Source: Fidelibacterota bacterium (GTDB lineage Bacteria; Fidelibacterota; Marinisomatia; Marinisomatales; JABMOV01). Taken from it: a DNA stretch of 41,278 nucleotides. How positions within the stretch are numbered: the stretch's first letter is position 1; each line of letters starts with the position of its first letter. Below the pieces are notes generated by a model. The model was not told where the DNA came from, ran no database searches, and saw only the letters and a program-made list of their open reading frames with translations. Shown piece by piece: positions 26,501 through 34,877 of this stretch. The position numbers and the translations under genes are program-made. The DNA lies in assembly GCA_013203145.1 (NCBI GenBank), contig JABMOV010000069.1, positions 1 through 41,278 of the forward strand, given 5' to 3'.

Positions 26501-27726
26501 AAAAACTAGTAATTCTAGGTGCTGGAACGGCCGGTACTATGATGCTAAACAAACTGGAACCTGTACTGGATAAAGATGAATGGAAAATCACTATAGTTGA
26601 TCAATTTGAAACCCATTATTATCAGCCAGGATTTCTATTTATCCCATTTGGAATATATACACCAAAAGATGTAGTCAAACCTAAGCGCGATTTTTTCCCC
26701 ACAGGCATCGAAGCGATCCAATCAAGAATTGAAATCATTGAACCTGATAAAAATCAGGTAAAACTGGAAAATGGGACAGTTCTTAATTATGACTTTCTCA
26801 TTGTCGCCACAGGATCAAAAATAAATCCTGCCGAAACTGAAGGAATGAAAGAAGACATGTGGCGTAAGAATATTTTTGATTTTTATACTATCGAAGGGAC
26901 AACCGCCTTATCAAAATTCTTGAAATACTGGGAAGGTGGCAAAATGGTAGTAAATATTGCAGAAATGCCAATTAAATGCCCTGTTGCTCCATTGGAATTT
27001 GTCTTTTTAGCGGATTGGTGGTTTACTGAACAGGGCATCCGTGACAAAGTTGATATCGAATTTGTCACACCGTTGCCAGGTGCTTTTACAAAACCTAAAG
27101 CATCCCAGGTTTTCGGAGATTTCCTAGATAAGAAAAATATCAAACTCATGCCCGATTTCAATATTGCCCGTGTTGATCATGAAAATAATAAAATCGTTTC
27201 TTGGGAAGAAACCACTGTGGATTATGATTTACTGGTAACCATTCCAACGAATATGGGCGACGATGTGATTGAACGATCTGGAATGGGTGATGAATTGAAT
27301 TTTATTCCAACGAATAAACAGACATTACAATCTGATAAATGGGAAAATGTATTTGTTCTTGGTGATGCCACAAATTTACCAAGCTCTAAAGCCGGGTCAG
27401 TGGCTCATTTCCAGGCTGACATTTTATTTGATAATATTCAAAGTGCCATGGATGGTCGTCCACTTAAAGCAAAATATGATGGACATGCAAACTGCTATAT
27501 TGAATCTGGTTTTGGTAAGGGTATCCTCATTGATTTCAACTATGATACAGAACCTCTTCCAGGAAAATTCCCATTACCTGGTGTAGGTCCATTTTCATTA
27601 TTAGAAGAAACAAAAATGAATCATTACGGCAAAATGATGTTCCGTTGGATGTATTGGAATCTTCTTCTCAAAGGCGCTGAACTTCCCATCGAGTCAGAAA
27701 TGTTAATGGCAGGAAAGAGAGCCTGA
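26497..27726 (+). CDS. Sulfide:quinone oxidoreductase-like flavoprotein
   Basis: The 409-residue protein belongs to the SQR/NDH-2-like FAD family. It has a GAGTAG dinucleotide motif at 8-13, VATGSK near 103, and VLGDATNLPSSKAG with the flavin-contacting Asp near 290. It has only two Cys: C161 in IKCPVAPLEF and C333 in HANCYIESGFGKG. They match the two redox Cys that hold the sulfur chain in SQR. The C-terminus has amphipathic aromatic segments that could rest on the membrane. It likely oxidises sulfide to polysulfur and passes electrons to quinone. DUF1641, TusE and DsrE2 follow directly, which supports sulfur use. Confidence 0.85.
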   Translation: MKKLVILGAGTAGTMMLNKLEPVLDKDEWKITIVDQFETHYYQPGFLFIPFGIYTPKDVVKPKRDFFPTGIEAIQSRIEIIEPDKNQVKLENGTVLNYDFLIVATGSKINPAETEGMKEDMWRKNIFDFYTIEGTTALSKFLKYWEGGKMVVNIAEMPIKCPVAPLEFVFLADWWFTEQGIRDKVDIEFVTPLPGAFTKPKASQVFGDFLDKKNIKLMPDFNIARVDHENNKIVSWEETTVDYDLLVTIPTNMGDDVIERSGMGDELNFIPTNKQTLQSDKWENVFVLGDATNLPSSKAGSVAHFQADILFDNIQSAMDGRPLKAKYDGHANCYIESGFGKGILIDFNYDTEPLPGKFPLPGVGPFSLLEETKMNHYGKMMFRWMYWNLLLKGAELPIESEMLMAGKRA

Positions 27727-27727
27727 C

Positions 27728-28420
27728 ATGAACACCCAAGTAATTACAACTCAGTTGAGCGACATCCAGGTCAAATTGGATGCCATCTCTGCTGAACTGG
27801 AGATCAATCGCCGCCAGCGCGAGGAAATGAAAGAACTAAAAGATGATTTATCTATCATCGCAAAGGATGTATTTAATACGGCAGTTGTTGAATTAGAAGA
27901 TGTGGCACCATTTGTTCAAACTGGAGATTTTGCCTATCTAGCGAAAAAACTATTACGTAATACCAATAATATTATTGGTCTGATGGAAAAATTGGAAAGC
28001 ACAGTTGATTTTATTGAAGATGCTCGACCTATTGGTCAAATCATGTTCAAGGATGCTCTCCACAAAATGGACGTGTTTGATCGTCGCGGGTATTTTGACT
28101 TTTTTGCCGAACTCGCAAATGTACTTGATAGTGTAATTCAGCATTTTTCCGTAGAAGATGTAAAGCAACTTTCAGATAATGTTGTTATCATCCTTGAGAC
28201 TATAAAAGATCTCACTCAACCAGACATGCTGAAGGCAATCAATAATGCTGTACAGGTTTACCGACATATTGATTTAGAGCATGTAAAAGATATATCTGTA
28301 TTTAAAGCAATGAAGGAGATGAATTCTCCCGAAGTCAAGCGTGGCATAGGATTCTTAATGACCTTTATTAAAAATATCACCCGCGCTTCTAATGAATTAA
28401 CCGTAGAAACAAAGGAGTAA
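27728..28420 (+). CDS. DUF1641 protein
   Basis: The 230-residue, mostly helical protein starts two bases after the SQR-like gene. Residues 1-50 look like a coiled coil (QLSDIQVKLDAISAELEINR). The C-terminal part has the DUF1641 pattern of short helices (VFDRRGYFDFFAELANVLDS, and SVFKAMKEMNSPEVKRGIGF near the end). DUF1641 genes are often seen beside SQR-like and heterodisulfide-type genes, but their function is unknown. No membrane segment or Cys is visible, so it may be a scaffold or partner of the flavoprotein. Confidence 0.8.
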   Translation: MNTQVITTQLSDIQVKLDAISAELEINRRQREEMKELKDDLSIIAKDVFNTAVVELEDVAPFVQTGDFAYLAKKLLRNTNNIIGLMEKLESTVDFIEDARPIGQIMFKDALHKMDVFDRRGYFDFFAELANVLDSVIQHFSVEDVKQLSDNVVIILETIKDLTQPDMLKAINNAVQVYRHIDLEHVKDISVFKAMKEMNSPEVKRGIGFLMTFIKNITRASNELTVETKE

Positions 28421-28424
28421 AACC

Positions 28425-28742
28425 ATGGCAAGTAGAGAAATTGCCGGAGTAACTGTTGAATTTGATGACGACAATTTCATGGCCGATCATACAGCATGGA
28501 ATGAAGCCATCGCTGCTGAATTGGCAAATGAAGAGGGGATTGAAACTCTTACTGATAGGCACATAGAGATTGTACAATATTTTCGCAATGAATTTGAATC
28601 AATTGGTACGGCACCATCAATCCGGAAGTTGAATAAATCCGGTGTAGTTCCAACCAAAGAGCTTTATCAATTATTCCCAGGTGGACCTGCAAAAAAAGCA
28701 GCACGAATTGCTGGTTTAAAGAAACCCCAGGGATGCGTTTAA
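28425..28742 (+). CDS. TusE/DsrC-family sulfur carrier with a single C-terminal Cys
   Basis: The 105-residue protein matches the DsrC/TusE fold, with WNEAIAAELANEEGIETLTD, SIRKLNKSG, LYQLFPGGPAKKAARIAGL and a flexible arm ending PQGCV. The penultimate Cys (C104) that carries sulfur is present. The second Cys of true DsrC, ten residues earlier, is replaced (Arg94 in KKAAR). It is therefore TusE-like and can form a persulfide but not the intramolecular disulfide needed for DsrAB/DsrMK. It probably accepts sulfur from DsrE2. An AAAGGAG site precedes the start. Confidence 0.87.
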   Translation: MASREIAGVTVEFDDDNFMADHTAWNEAIAAELANEEGIETLTDRHIEIVQYFRNEFESIGTAPSIRKLNKSGVVPTKELYQLFPGGPAKKAARIAGLKKPQGCV

Positions 28743-28757
28743 CATGTGGAGAATATC

Positions 28758-29276
28758 ATGACAGATCAGACACCAGAACCAATCAAAAAAGTATCCATAA
28801 TTTGTGCCAAGGGTGGATTAGATGAAGTATATCCCGCTTTAATCATGGCAAACGGAGCTCGTATGGAAGGAATGGAAGCATCCATTTTCTTTACATTTTT
28901 TGGTTTAAACGCAATTATGAAAAAAATGGTGAAAAACCTAAAAGTGGCAACGGTAGGTAATCCTTCCTTGAATTTAGCCATGCCGATGATGAAAATGCCC
29001 GTAACGATGCCATTCCCAACCATCATGGGAGCAATTCCCGGCGTTTCGAATTTGGCAACCTGGATGATGAAAAATGAAATGGAAAATCTGGATATCCCGG
29101 AAGTAGATGAATTTCTTGAAATGATCTCTGATTCCGGTGGACACATTTATGCCTGTAAATTGGCCATGGATATGTTCAAACTGGAAAAAGATGATTTAGT
29201 TGACTCAGTGGAAGCCGTTTTAACTGTTGGTGAGTTCTACGAGAAATCCGCTGGTGCATCTATTATTTTTATTTAG
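28758..29276 (+). CDS. DsrE2-like sulfurtransferase (DsrE/DsrF/DrsH family)
   Basis: The 172-residue protein has the DsrE2 pattern: KKVSIICAKGGLDEVYPALI at the N-terminus with Cys16, MEGMEASIFFTFFGLNA, a Met- and Pro-rich hydrophobic middle (residues 70-100) typical of the membrane-associated E2 type, and SGGHIYACKLAMDMF with the active Cys133. It binds and transfers sulfane sulfur, here probably between the SQR-like enzyme and TusE. The start is ATG at 28758 with GGAG six bases before. An in-frame GTG at 28746 lacks a binding site. The terminator at 29346 closes the operon. Confidence 0.87.
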   Translation: MTDQTPEPIKKVSIICAKGGLDEVYPALIMANGARMEGMEASIFFTFFGLNAIMKKMVKNLKVATVGNPSLNLAMPMMKMPVTMPFPTIMGAIPGVSNLATWMMKNEMENLDIPEVDEFLEMISDSGGHIYACKLAMDMFKLEKDDLVDSVEAVLTVGEFYEKSAGASIIFI

Positions 29277-29345
29277 GAGAATGCTGCGGGGGATTTCCTG
29301 GTAATAAATTGTGTATTGAAATTTTTGTGTTGAAACCATCGGTAT

Positions 29346-29376
29346 AAAAGCCCCGATAGAAATCGGGGCTTTTTTT
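29346..29376 (+). terminator. Rho-independent terminator of the sulfur operon
   Basis: AAAGCCCCGAT at 29347-29357 pairs with ATCGGGGCTTT after a 4-base loop and is followed by a run of T. It lies 70 bases after the DsrE2-like gene. Confidence 0.9.
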
Positions 29377-29525
29377 AAGTACGATCTATCACGTCCGCTG
29401 TTATATATAATATTTAATCCCTCTTTGTGGATAATTGATATATCACTACCAAAAAAGCCGAATGATAGGACATAGAATCAGATTTCATAATTTCGTATGT
29501 TTGGGTTGGTAAATTATTTAAAAAA

Positions 29526-29933
29526 ATGAATGACAATCAATCGATAATACAATTCCCAAAATTTCTAATTGTGGGTTTTTTAGGAACCATCACAAATCTT
29601 ATACTATTTTATTTTTTGGTAGATGTTTTGGGTCTTCCTGCTATTCCAATCTCTATATTGACATTTATAATTTCCAATTTCCAAAATTATCTACTCAATT
29701 ATTATTGGACATTTTCACAAGTGACCGTCAATCAAACCATAGGGATTGCTAATTATTCGCGGTATATATCAGTCTCTTTAGTTGCGCTTGGGATCAACCT
29801 GACAATTTTGTGGTGGTTGCTAAATTATTATGTATTTCCAGTAAAAGTTATCGCTCAAGTATTTGGAATAGCAGGAGGAACAGTGTTTAATTATATAGGA
29901 TCGAAATATTGGGTTTTCAGGTCAGAAGAATAA
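29526..29933 (+). CDS. GtrA-family membrane protein
   Basis: The 135-residue protein has four transmembrane helices (about 12-32, 38-58, 78-98, 105-122) and the GtrA marks FLIVGFLGTITNLILFYFLV, NFQNYLLNYYWTF and YIGSKYWVFR near the end. GtrA proteins help to flip or present polyprenyl-linked sugars in the inner membrane. A promoter-like TATGTTTG box is at 29496-29503, but I see no TTG at the right distance. It heads a set of three membrane-protein genes that may act on surface glycans. Confidence 0.85.
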   Translation: MNDNQSIIQFPKFLIVGFLGTITNLILFYFLVDVLGLPAIPISILTFIISNFQNYLLNYYWTFSQVTVNQTIGIANYSRYISVSLVALGINLTILWWLLNYYVFPVKVIAQVFGIAGGTVFNYIGSKYWVFRSEE

Positions 29934-30051
29934 ATATTCCAGAATATTATTTTCTTCTTTGACTCAGCGTTGGTTGTCATCAAATGATATGAAAGTGTCA
30001 GATTATAAAACGTACAAGGAAGTCTTAATAATTCCAATTAAATTATAATAC

Positions 30052-30753
30052 ATGAGCATTATAAAAAAAATACATGCCATTCCAAATTTTGTCAAAATTC
30101 TTCTATTAGTGGACCTATTGCTTATAGCATTATTCCTTATTGATCACTCATTTGGAAGTCCTTTTGATTTTTTAGAAGATTTTCTGGATGTTGATGATGA
30201 GAATAATCTACCGGCCTGGTATTCGTCAATGCAGCTCTTTTTAGTATCCTTGACAATGGGAATCTTCTGTGCAGCCAAAATAAATCGCAAAGAAAAATCT
30301 ACCTGGATATTATTGATTTTTCCAATCACTTTTTTACTTATGTCCCTCGATGAGATTGCCATGATTCATGAAGAATTGGGTGAAGTAAGTGATTTTCTAC
30401 TTGAGGGAGGTCGGAGGAGAAACACACCTTTCCGTGTTACAGGGATATGGATGTTTCTCTTAGGCATTCCCTTTTTTATTGCCATGCTGAGTCTGATCCT
30501 TGTTCAATTACGAAAATATATCATGGATTTTCCGAATATTACTCGAAAGTTCGTATTGGGATTATCTGTCTATGTTTTTTCAGCTGCAGGGATTGAAATA
30601 TTCTCAAATTATTATCGTCGTGGGTCACCGTATTTGATTCAGGTATGTGCAGAAGAATTTGGCGAAATGTTGGGTATAACAATCTTGCTGTGGGCGACAC
30701 TTGATCTTTTGAAGGCACATAAAATAAAAATTGATTTAAACCGAAAAGAATAA
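30052..30753 (+). CDS. Multi-pass membrane protein, family not recognised
   Basis: The 233-residue protein has about five or six hydrophobic helices (near 14-32, 57-76, 83-100, 129-152, 165-185, 210-225). Two acidic/His motifs stand out at membrane edges: SLDEIAMIHEELGE near 98-111 and CAEEFGEMLGI near 200-210. The latter resemble metal or proton-handling motifs but match no family I can name. It lies between GtrA and a GT-C-like protein and may work with them. Function unknown. Confidence 0.7.
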   Translation: MSIIKKIHAIPNFVKILLLVDLLLIALFLIDHSFGSPFDFLEDFLDVDDENNLPAWYSSMQLFLVSLTMGIFCAAKINRKEKSTWILLIFPITFLLMSLDEIAMIHEELGEVSDFLLEGGRRRNTPFRVTGIWMFLLGIPFFIAMLSLILVQLRKYIMDFPNITRKFVLGLSVYVFSAAGIEIFSNYYRRGSPYLIQVCAEEFGEMLGITILLWATLDLLKAHKIKIDLNRKE

Positions 30754-30820
30754 TCTGAATATCAATTATACTAGTTTCTTTAATGATCGTTTAAGTCGAC
30801 CAATCTATACTGCCTTAGGA

Positions 30821-32455
30821 TTGGCAATATTTAATATACTATTGTACATGTTATTTCCCATGCCCGGTTATCGATTATGGGATAGTTTGATGACGGCTAC
30901 GTCAATTACTTATTTTGAAGAAACTCCCTGGAGAGTTATGCTGTATTTCGCTCATAATCTGGTTATCCCTATCACACGATTATTTGATATTCTATTACCA
31001 GGTGGTGATCCAATGATGGTTACAGCCTTAAGAGAAACTGTATTCTCTGCCTTTAATGTTGCCCTGATTTATCTTTTTTTCCGCCATTACCTGAAGCAAA
31101 ACCTACCTGCCATCATAATAGCACTTGCCTACATTTTTTGTAAATCGCATTGGCGTTTCACCACAGGTGGTGAGGAAAAAGATATCATGCTAGTGCTGAA
31201 TATTATTTTCATGATAGGTTTTTTCCAACTCCGAGGATGGTTCGATTCTGGTATCAAAAATTTTAGCAGCCCTGAACAAAAACCAAATATAAATATAGTG
31301 GCATTCTTAAAGAATCATTTCCCTGAGATCATGCTTGGTATTATCCTGGCTTTTGCAATAATGATTCATCTTGAAAATGGGTTGCTGATATTAACAATAC
31401 CAGTGGTTTATCTATTTGATCGAAAATTCTACGGCAATATTCGCAAAGATTTAACTGAAGTATTCACAATCATGTTTACTGCAGGTTCAATCCTGTTTGT
31501 ATGGTTCAGTGTCTTAATTTTTGGAATTAACGAGATTAGTACACTTTCGGGAGCAGTACGCTGGCTATTAGAATACCATTATTCTGGGGAATATTTTGAT
31601 ACCAAGGTAACCTTTATTAAACAGTATGTGCACGCCTACTCTGGCTTCAGACGATTTATAATCGGTAAATATTTCGAACATAATCTACTGTGGCTGGAAT
31701 CAATATTTATAACAGTGGGAACTCTAATCCTTGCAATTAGATCTTATAAATATTCACCGCAAATAACACGGTTGGCTCTTATCTATTTGACATTTATAAC
31801 AATTCATTTTTTCTTCTGGTTACCATGGGATCCGGAACAATGGAATCCCGTTGTTTTTGTGGGTTTTTTAATCCTTGCTCCGGGAATTTTTGCGAAAAAA
31901 AATAAACTGGTCAATTATTCGATGCTCGCTCTAGTTGGTTGTCTTGCTATTATCAATTTCACTACACATATTCAGCAAGCCCAAAAATACAGTACTATTC
32001 ATGACTTAAACAGGAGTCAAAATATAGATTACCAAGGAGGAATAAATAGTCATTTCCTGAAAGATATTCCATATCCGAATATGGTACAATTCATAAATAC
32101 GAAAATAGAATCGAACTCTATAATCTTAGTTGAAAAACGACATGTTGCTAATCATTTTTTAATGTACACAAGCCATATTCCGACTGTAATTAAGTATCTT
32201 GATAAAAATGAAAATATTCTAAAGAGAAAATATTACCTGTCACAACTCAGTTTGTGGTTTTACAAACCTAAATATTCCTCCGATGAATTAAAAGATATAC
32301 TGAAATTTGGAAATAGAAATATCTATTATCTTTCCTCTAAAAGTCCAGATAGAACTAATATCCTTGAGAAATTAAATGCTAAATCAGAATTCATTTATTC
32401 GATTGGTTTGAGAAATTTTGTTCTATATCAGCTGCGACCATCAGATTTACTATAA
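30821..32455 (+). CDS. Large membrane protein, GT-C glycosyltransferase-like
   Basis: The protein has at least 544 residues, with around ten hydrophobic helices in the first 380 residues and a soluble C-terminal domain of about 160. This layout fits GT-C polyprenyl-sugar glycosyltransferases; WRFTTGGEEKDIM and FWLPWDPEQWNP could be loop motifs. A TTG at 30821 is the first usual start, but it would cut the first helix. The frame is open back to 30740, and a CTG at 30755 would give a better N-terminus (NINYTSFFNDRLSRPIYTAL), so the true start may be there. Assignment as GT-C rests on topology and on the neighbouring GtrA, not on a clear motif. Confidence 0.65.
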   Translation: MAIFNILLYMLFPMPGYRLWDSLMTATSITYFEETPWRVMLYFAHNLVIPITRLFDILLPGGDPMMVTALRETVFSAFNVALIYLFFRHYLKQNLPAIIIALAYIFCKSHWRFTTGGEEKDIMLVLNIIFMIGFFQLRGWFDSGIKNFSSPEQKPNINIVAFLKNHFPEIMLGIILAFAIMIHLENGLLILTIPVVYLFDRKFYGNIRKDLTEVFTIMFTAGSILFVWFSVLIFGINEISTLSGAVRWLLEYHYSGEYFDTKVTFIKQYVHAYSGFRRFIIGKYFEHNLLWLESIFITVGTLILAIRSYKYSPQITRLALIYLTFITIHFFFWLPWDPEQWNPVVFVGFLILAPGIFAKKNKLVNYSMLALVGCLAIINFTTHIQQAQKYSTIHDLNRSQNIDYQGGINSHFLKDIPYPNMVQFINTKIESNSIILVEKRHVANHFLMYTSHIPTVIKYLDKNENILKRKYYLSQLSLWFYKPKYSSDELKDILKFGNRNIYYLSSKSPDRTNILEKLNAKSEFIYSIGLRNFVLYQLRPSDLL

Positions 32456-32488
32456 TCAAAAATTTTCTAATCCCATATTTTAGAGACT

Positions 32489-32559
32489 GCGACACAAGGC
32501 TTACTAAGCCTCTGTATCAAGAGAAGAAAATAAAGCAGTATCCATCATGTATCCCGTTT
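32489..32559. mobile_element. att-like module A (anticodon-arm-like core plus arm sites)
   Basis: AAGGC (32496-32500), seven bases TTACTAA, and GCCTC (32508-32512) form an inverted repeat like a tRNA anticodon arm. GTATCC at 32538 and GTATCCC at 32549 follow as direct repeats. Over 71 bases it matches module B (35713-35783) at 57 positions with no gap. The 7-base loop is one of the main differences, as expected for a recombinase overlap region. It lies just after the last chromosomal-looking gene and may mark the left border of the mobile region. Confidence 0.6.
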
Positions 32560-32758
32560 CGCGTATTAATTGTATATAAAAACTGACGTAGTTTTTATCG
32601 AATATGGACTCGGTTTTAGCACGAAATAAGGGGGATTAGTTTGTTATTTTCAGGTTTTTTTACTCAGCATCACAACAAGGCTCAAGGTGTCCGATGCAAC
32701 GCTTTGTTATATTCGCCACAACTGGCCATTTGGAATTCTCGATAATGACATTCCTACA

Positions 32759-32917
32759 TTAGCTATTACTATCAATCGTAGTATCTACATTGTCAGCTAA
32801 TGGGACTTGACCCTCTTTTACATCTTTAGTCATTTTCTTTAACTGCTTTTCTTCTTTTTTCTTCTTTTTTGCAATTTCTTTTTGCCTTTTATTGAATGAG
32901 TAATTTTGTTTTGCCAT
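32759..32917 (-). CDS. Small Lys-rich protein, 52 residues
   Basis: The frame encodes a protein starting MAKQNYSFNKRQKEIAKKKK and ending in an acidic tail (DNVDTTIDSNS), with a TAA stop. The N-terminal pattern of K, R and E resembles a small conserved charged protein seen in many bacteria, probably nucleic-acid-associated, though I cannot name a family with certainty. A weak GAAGG site lies upstream. It is alone on the minus strand between att module A and the lipoprotein gene. Confidence 0.65.
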   Translation of the reverse strand: MAKQNYSFNKRQKEIAKKKKKEEKQLKKMTKDVKEGQVPLADNVDTTIDSNS

Positions 32918-33322
32918 TAGACTTCGTTTACCTTCGCTTGGATTTAAATGATGATTGCATTAAACATATAACTAATAGTTATATAGAATTATTTGATAAT
33001 GCGGGGTAATGTAATTTAGAATTATTACTGATATCTTCCCGTCTCACAGTGGAAACAAATATCACATATTATTTTTAATATCAATACAATTGATAATTCT
33101 AAATAACAATCCATAATAATTTGACATTAGTAATAATCTCACTACCCCTGTTTGTCAAATAGCAACGTCCTCCCGTTTAGCTTCACTATAAATTGTATTC
33201 GGATCGAACCTAAGAATGTAATAACAAAGAAGTGTAAAACAGAAACAAACCGAAACGTTGGCAGCGATCTGCTTATGGGGCAGCCCTCGGACATAATCGT
33301 AATTAAAATGTAGCAGTGGAAA

Positions 33323-33351
33323 GGATGCCATCCCTCCAAGGGATGGCATCC
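33323..33351. repeat. Perfect 13-bp hairpin
   Basis: GGATGCCATCCCT at 33323-33335 and AGGGATGGCATCC at 33339-33351 pair perfectly around a 3-base loop (CCA). No T run follows on either strand, so it is not a standard terminator. It may be a recombination site, a protein-binding site or an mRNA-stabilising hairpin. Confidence 0.6.
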
Positions 33352-33425
33352 AATTACCCGCGATTTAGTGTGAAAAATCGGTATTCCACCTGTATCCTGT
33401 TTTGTGCATATTTAATTACAATTTA

Positions 33426-33453
33426 TTGAAATACTCTCATGGCTTTATGTTTG
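33426..33453 (+). promoter_or_regulatory. Possible Bacteroidota-type promoter
   Basis: TATGTTTG at 33446-33453 fits the -7 pattern TAnnTTTG, with TTG at 33426-33428. The spacing is 17 bases rather than 19-21, so the match is partial. It lies 39 bases before the lipoprotein gene. Confidence 0.35.
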
Positions 33454-33492
33454 ATTTGTTGCAGGGATAATCAAAACCAATAGGGGGTAATA

Positions 33493-34827
33493 ATGCATAC
33501 TGTATCATGTTCAAAGCTATTTCAGTACATCACTTTATTTGCTTTCGCGACTTTCTTTTTAACTAATTGTGATCTATTCAACCCCGATGAGGAAGAAAAC
33601 CCGGTTCCATTTGTAGCGAACTTTACTGATGATTGGCTTTCAGAGGACGCTGAAGGTTTTATTGTAATATCTGACATAAATGGCCAAACTCTAAATGCGA
33701 CGACCTGGAGTGGCAATACTCGCATTGAGTTTGACCCAATATCTGACTCGCGTATAATTGTAACAACAGGAACTCGCGATGAATACAGTAACACGGTTTA
33801 TATGACATCCAATTGCTACGTAAAACCTGGTGAATGGACGTGGAAAGGAATACTGCAAACTGAGTATTTAGGGTACGTAACACTGAATTTAATTAATATT
33901 CCAAATGGATTGATTGATGGTAAGTTTTCAGGTATTTACCAAACAATTGGGATTAATGAATATTCATCAAGTGTATTATTTCCCCTGTATGGAGAAAATG
34001 AATATTTATACTTATCCTGTGTATTACAGGACGAATCAGAGGCTTATCTTTTAGTGGAAAGTATTGTTCCTGGAAGCACTGTTACTGTCGATCTAAATAA
34101 TTTAGCAGATCCAACCAACTCAGAGACAAATTTTCACCAGTCTACCAATCAATTTTATGTCAGATATGCAGGATACCATGTCCCTGGTCAGTATTATAAC
34201 GGATCATATCCAATAGATAGTCATGAAGAGTATGGGACTGAGAACGCAGATGGAATAGGCTTTAATCATGCCGTTGAGACTACTCATTATTTCTTTGAGT
34301 TTATCGATTTTGACAGCCCTAACCATTGGACTGGTGATTACTGGTCATTTTATCATTATGGTCCAATCCCAAGTAGTACAAGTAAGATAAATGCTGATTT
34401 TTCAATAATTAATTCACAACCTGATAGCTTTCAAATTGACATAACCGGAACCGTAGATAATGTTCTTTCTAATTGGGTATGGGGCGGTTATGGAGGATAC
34501 AATCAAGTAAAATGGCGTGTTTTCACTAATCCAAATTTTACTAATCTTGCTTTACCACGGATGCCCGACAGTATTGCAATTTCTTTTGATCTACCGTATA
34601 GTATTGAATTTCAGCTTGAGAATGTTCAAATAATGGATTATCCAGATCTAACTAATCATGAAGAAGTACTTGAAACCCTATTCCAATCTGAGGATTATTT
34701 CTTCAACATTGCCACAGATGGTGTACGTATTCGTACAAAACAAAATGAGAGCTTCACAGGAAGAAATAATAATGGTAAAATATCAAATTTCCAGAAGCAG
34801 AATGACATAATGTTTCCAACTCCATAG
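33493..34827 (+). CDS. Lipoprotein of unknown function (att-flanked cargo)
   Basis: The 444-residue protein has a lipoprotein signal with lipobox FLTNC (lipid Cys about residue 26), followed by an acidic linker (DLFNPDEEENP). The rest is beta-rich, with many aromatic, Asn, Ser and Thr residues, such as WVWGGYGGYNQVKW near 330. I recognise no domain. A strong AGGGGGT binding site precedes it. It lies between att modules A and B and is the first plus-strand cargo gene. Its place is probably the cell surface or periplasm. Confidence 0.7.
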   Translation: MHTVSCSKLFQYITLFAFATFFLTNCDLFNPDEEENPVPFVANFTDDWLSEDAEGFIVISDINGQTLNATTWSGNTRIEFDPISDSRIIVTTGTRDEYSNTVYMTSNCYVKPGEWTWKGILQTEYLGYVTLNLINIPNGLIDGKFSGIYQTIGINEYSSSVLFPLYGENEYLYLSCVLQDESEAYLLVESIVPGSTVTVDLNNLADPTNSETNFHQSTNQFYVRYAGYHVPGQYYNGSYPIDSHEEYGTENADGIGFNHAVETTHYFFEFIDFDSPNHWTGDYWSFYHYGPIPSSTSKINADFSIINSQPDSFQIDITGTVDNVLSNWVWGGYGGYNQVKWRVFTNPNFTNLALPRMPDSIAISFDLPYSIEFQLENVQIMDYPDLTNHEEVLETLFQSEDYFFNIATDGVRIRTKQNESFTGRNNNGKISNFQKQNDIMFPTP

Positions 34828-34877
34828 AAGCATTTGAGCCAAATGATTTTCCAATCTAACCGAAGACGACTTTTTAG

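Larger units (their letters stand above)
32456..33492. other. Accessory intergenic region with att-like module and hairpins
   Basis: This 1 kb stretch begins the mobile part of the window. It holds att module A (32489-32559), an AT hairpin (32577-32584 with 32590-32597), the small Lys-rich gene at 32759-32917, a strong GC hairpin (33323-33351) and a promoter-like site at 33426-33453. Between these I see no convincing gene. Minus-strand open frames at 33142-33349 look like chance. Confidence 0.5.

Noticed and set aside
32489..32515. A real tRNA at module A
   Set aside because: Only an anticodon-arm-like hairpin is present. No T arm, acceptor stem or D arm can be built from the flanks.
33142..33349. 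Two overlapping minus-strand frames of about 65 codons
   Set aside because: They overlap in different frames, include the perfect hairpin and show no domain or ribosome binding site.
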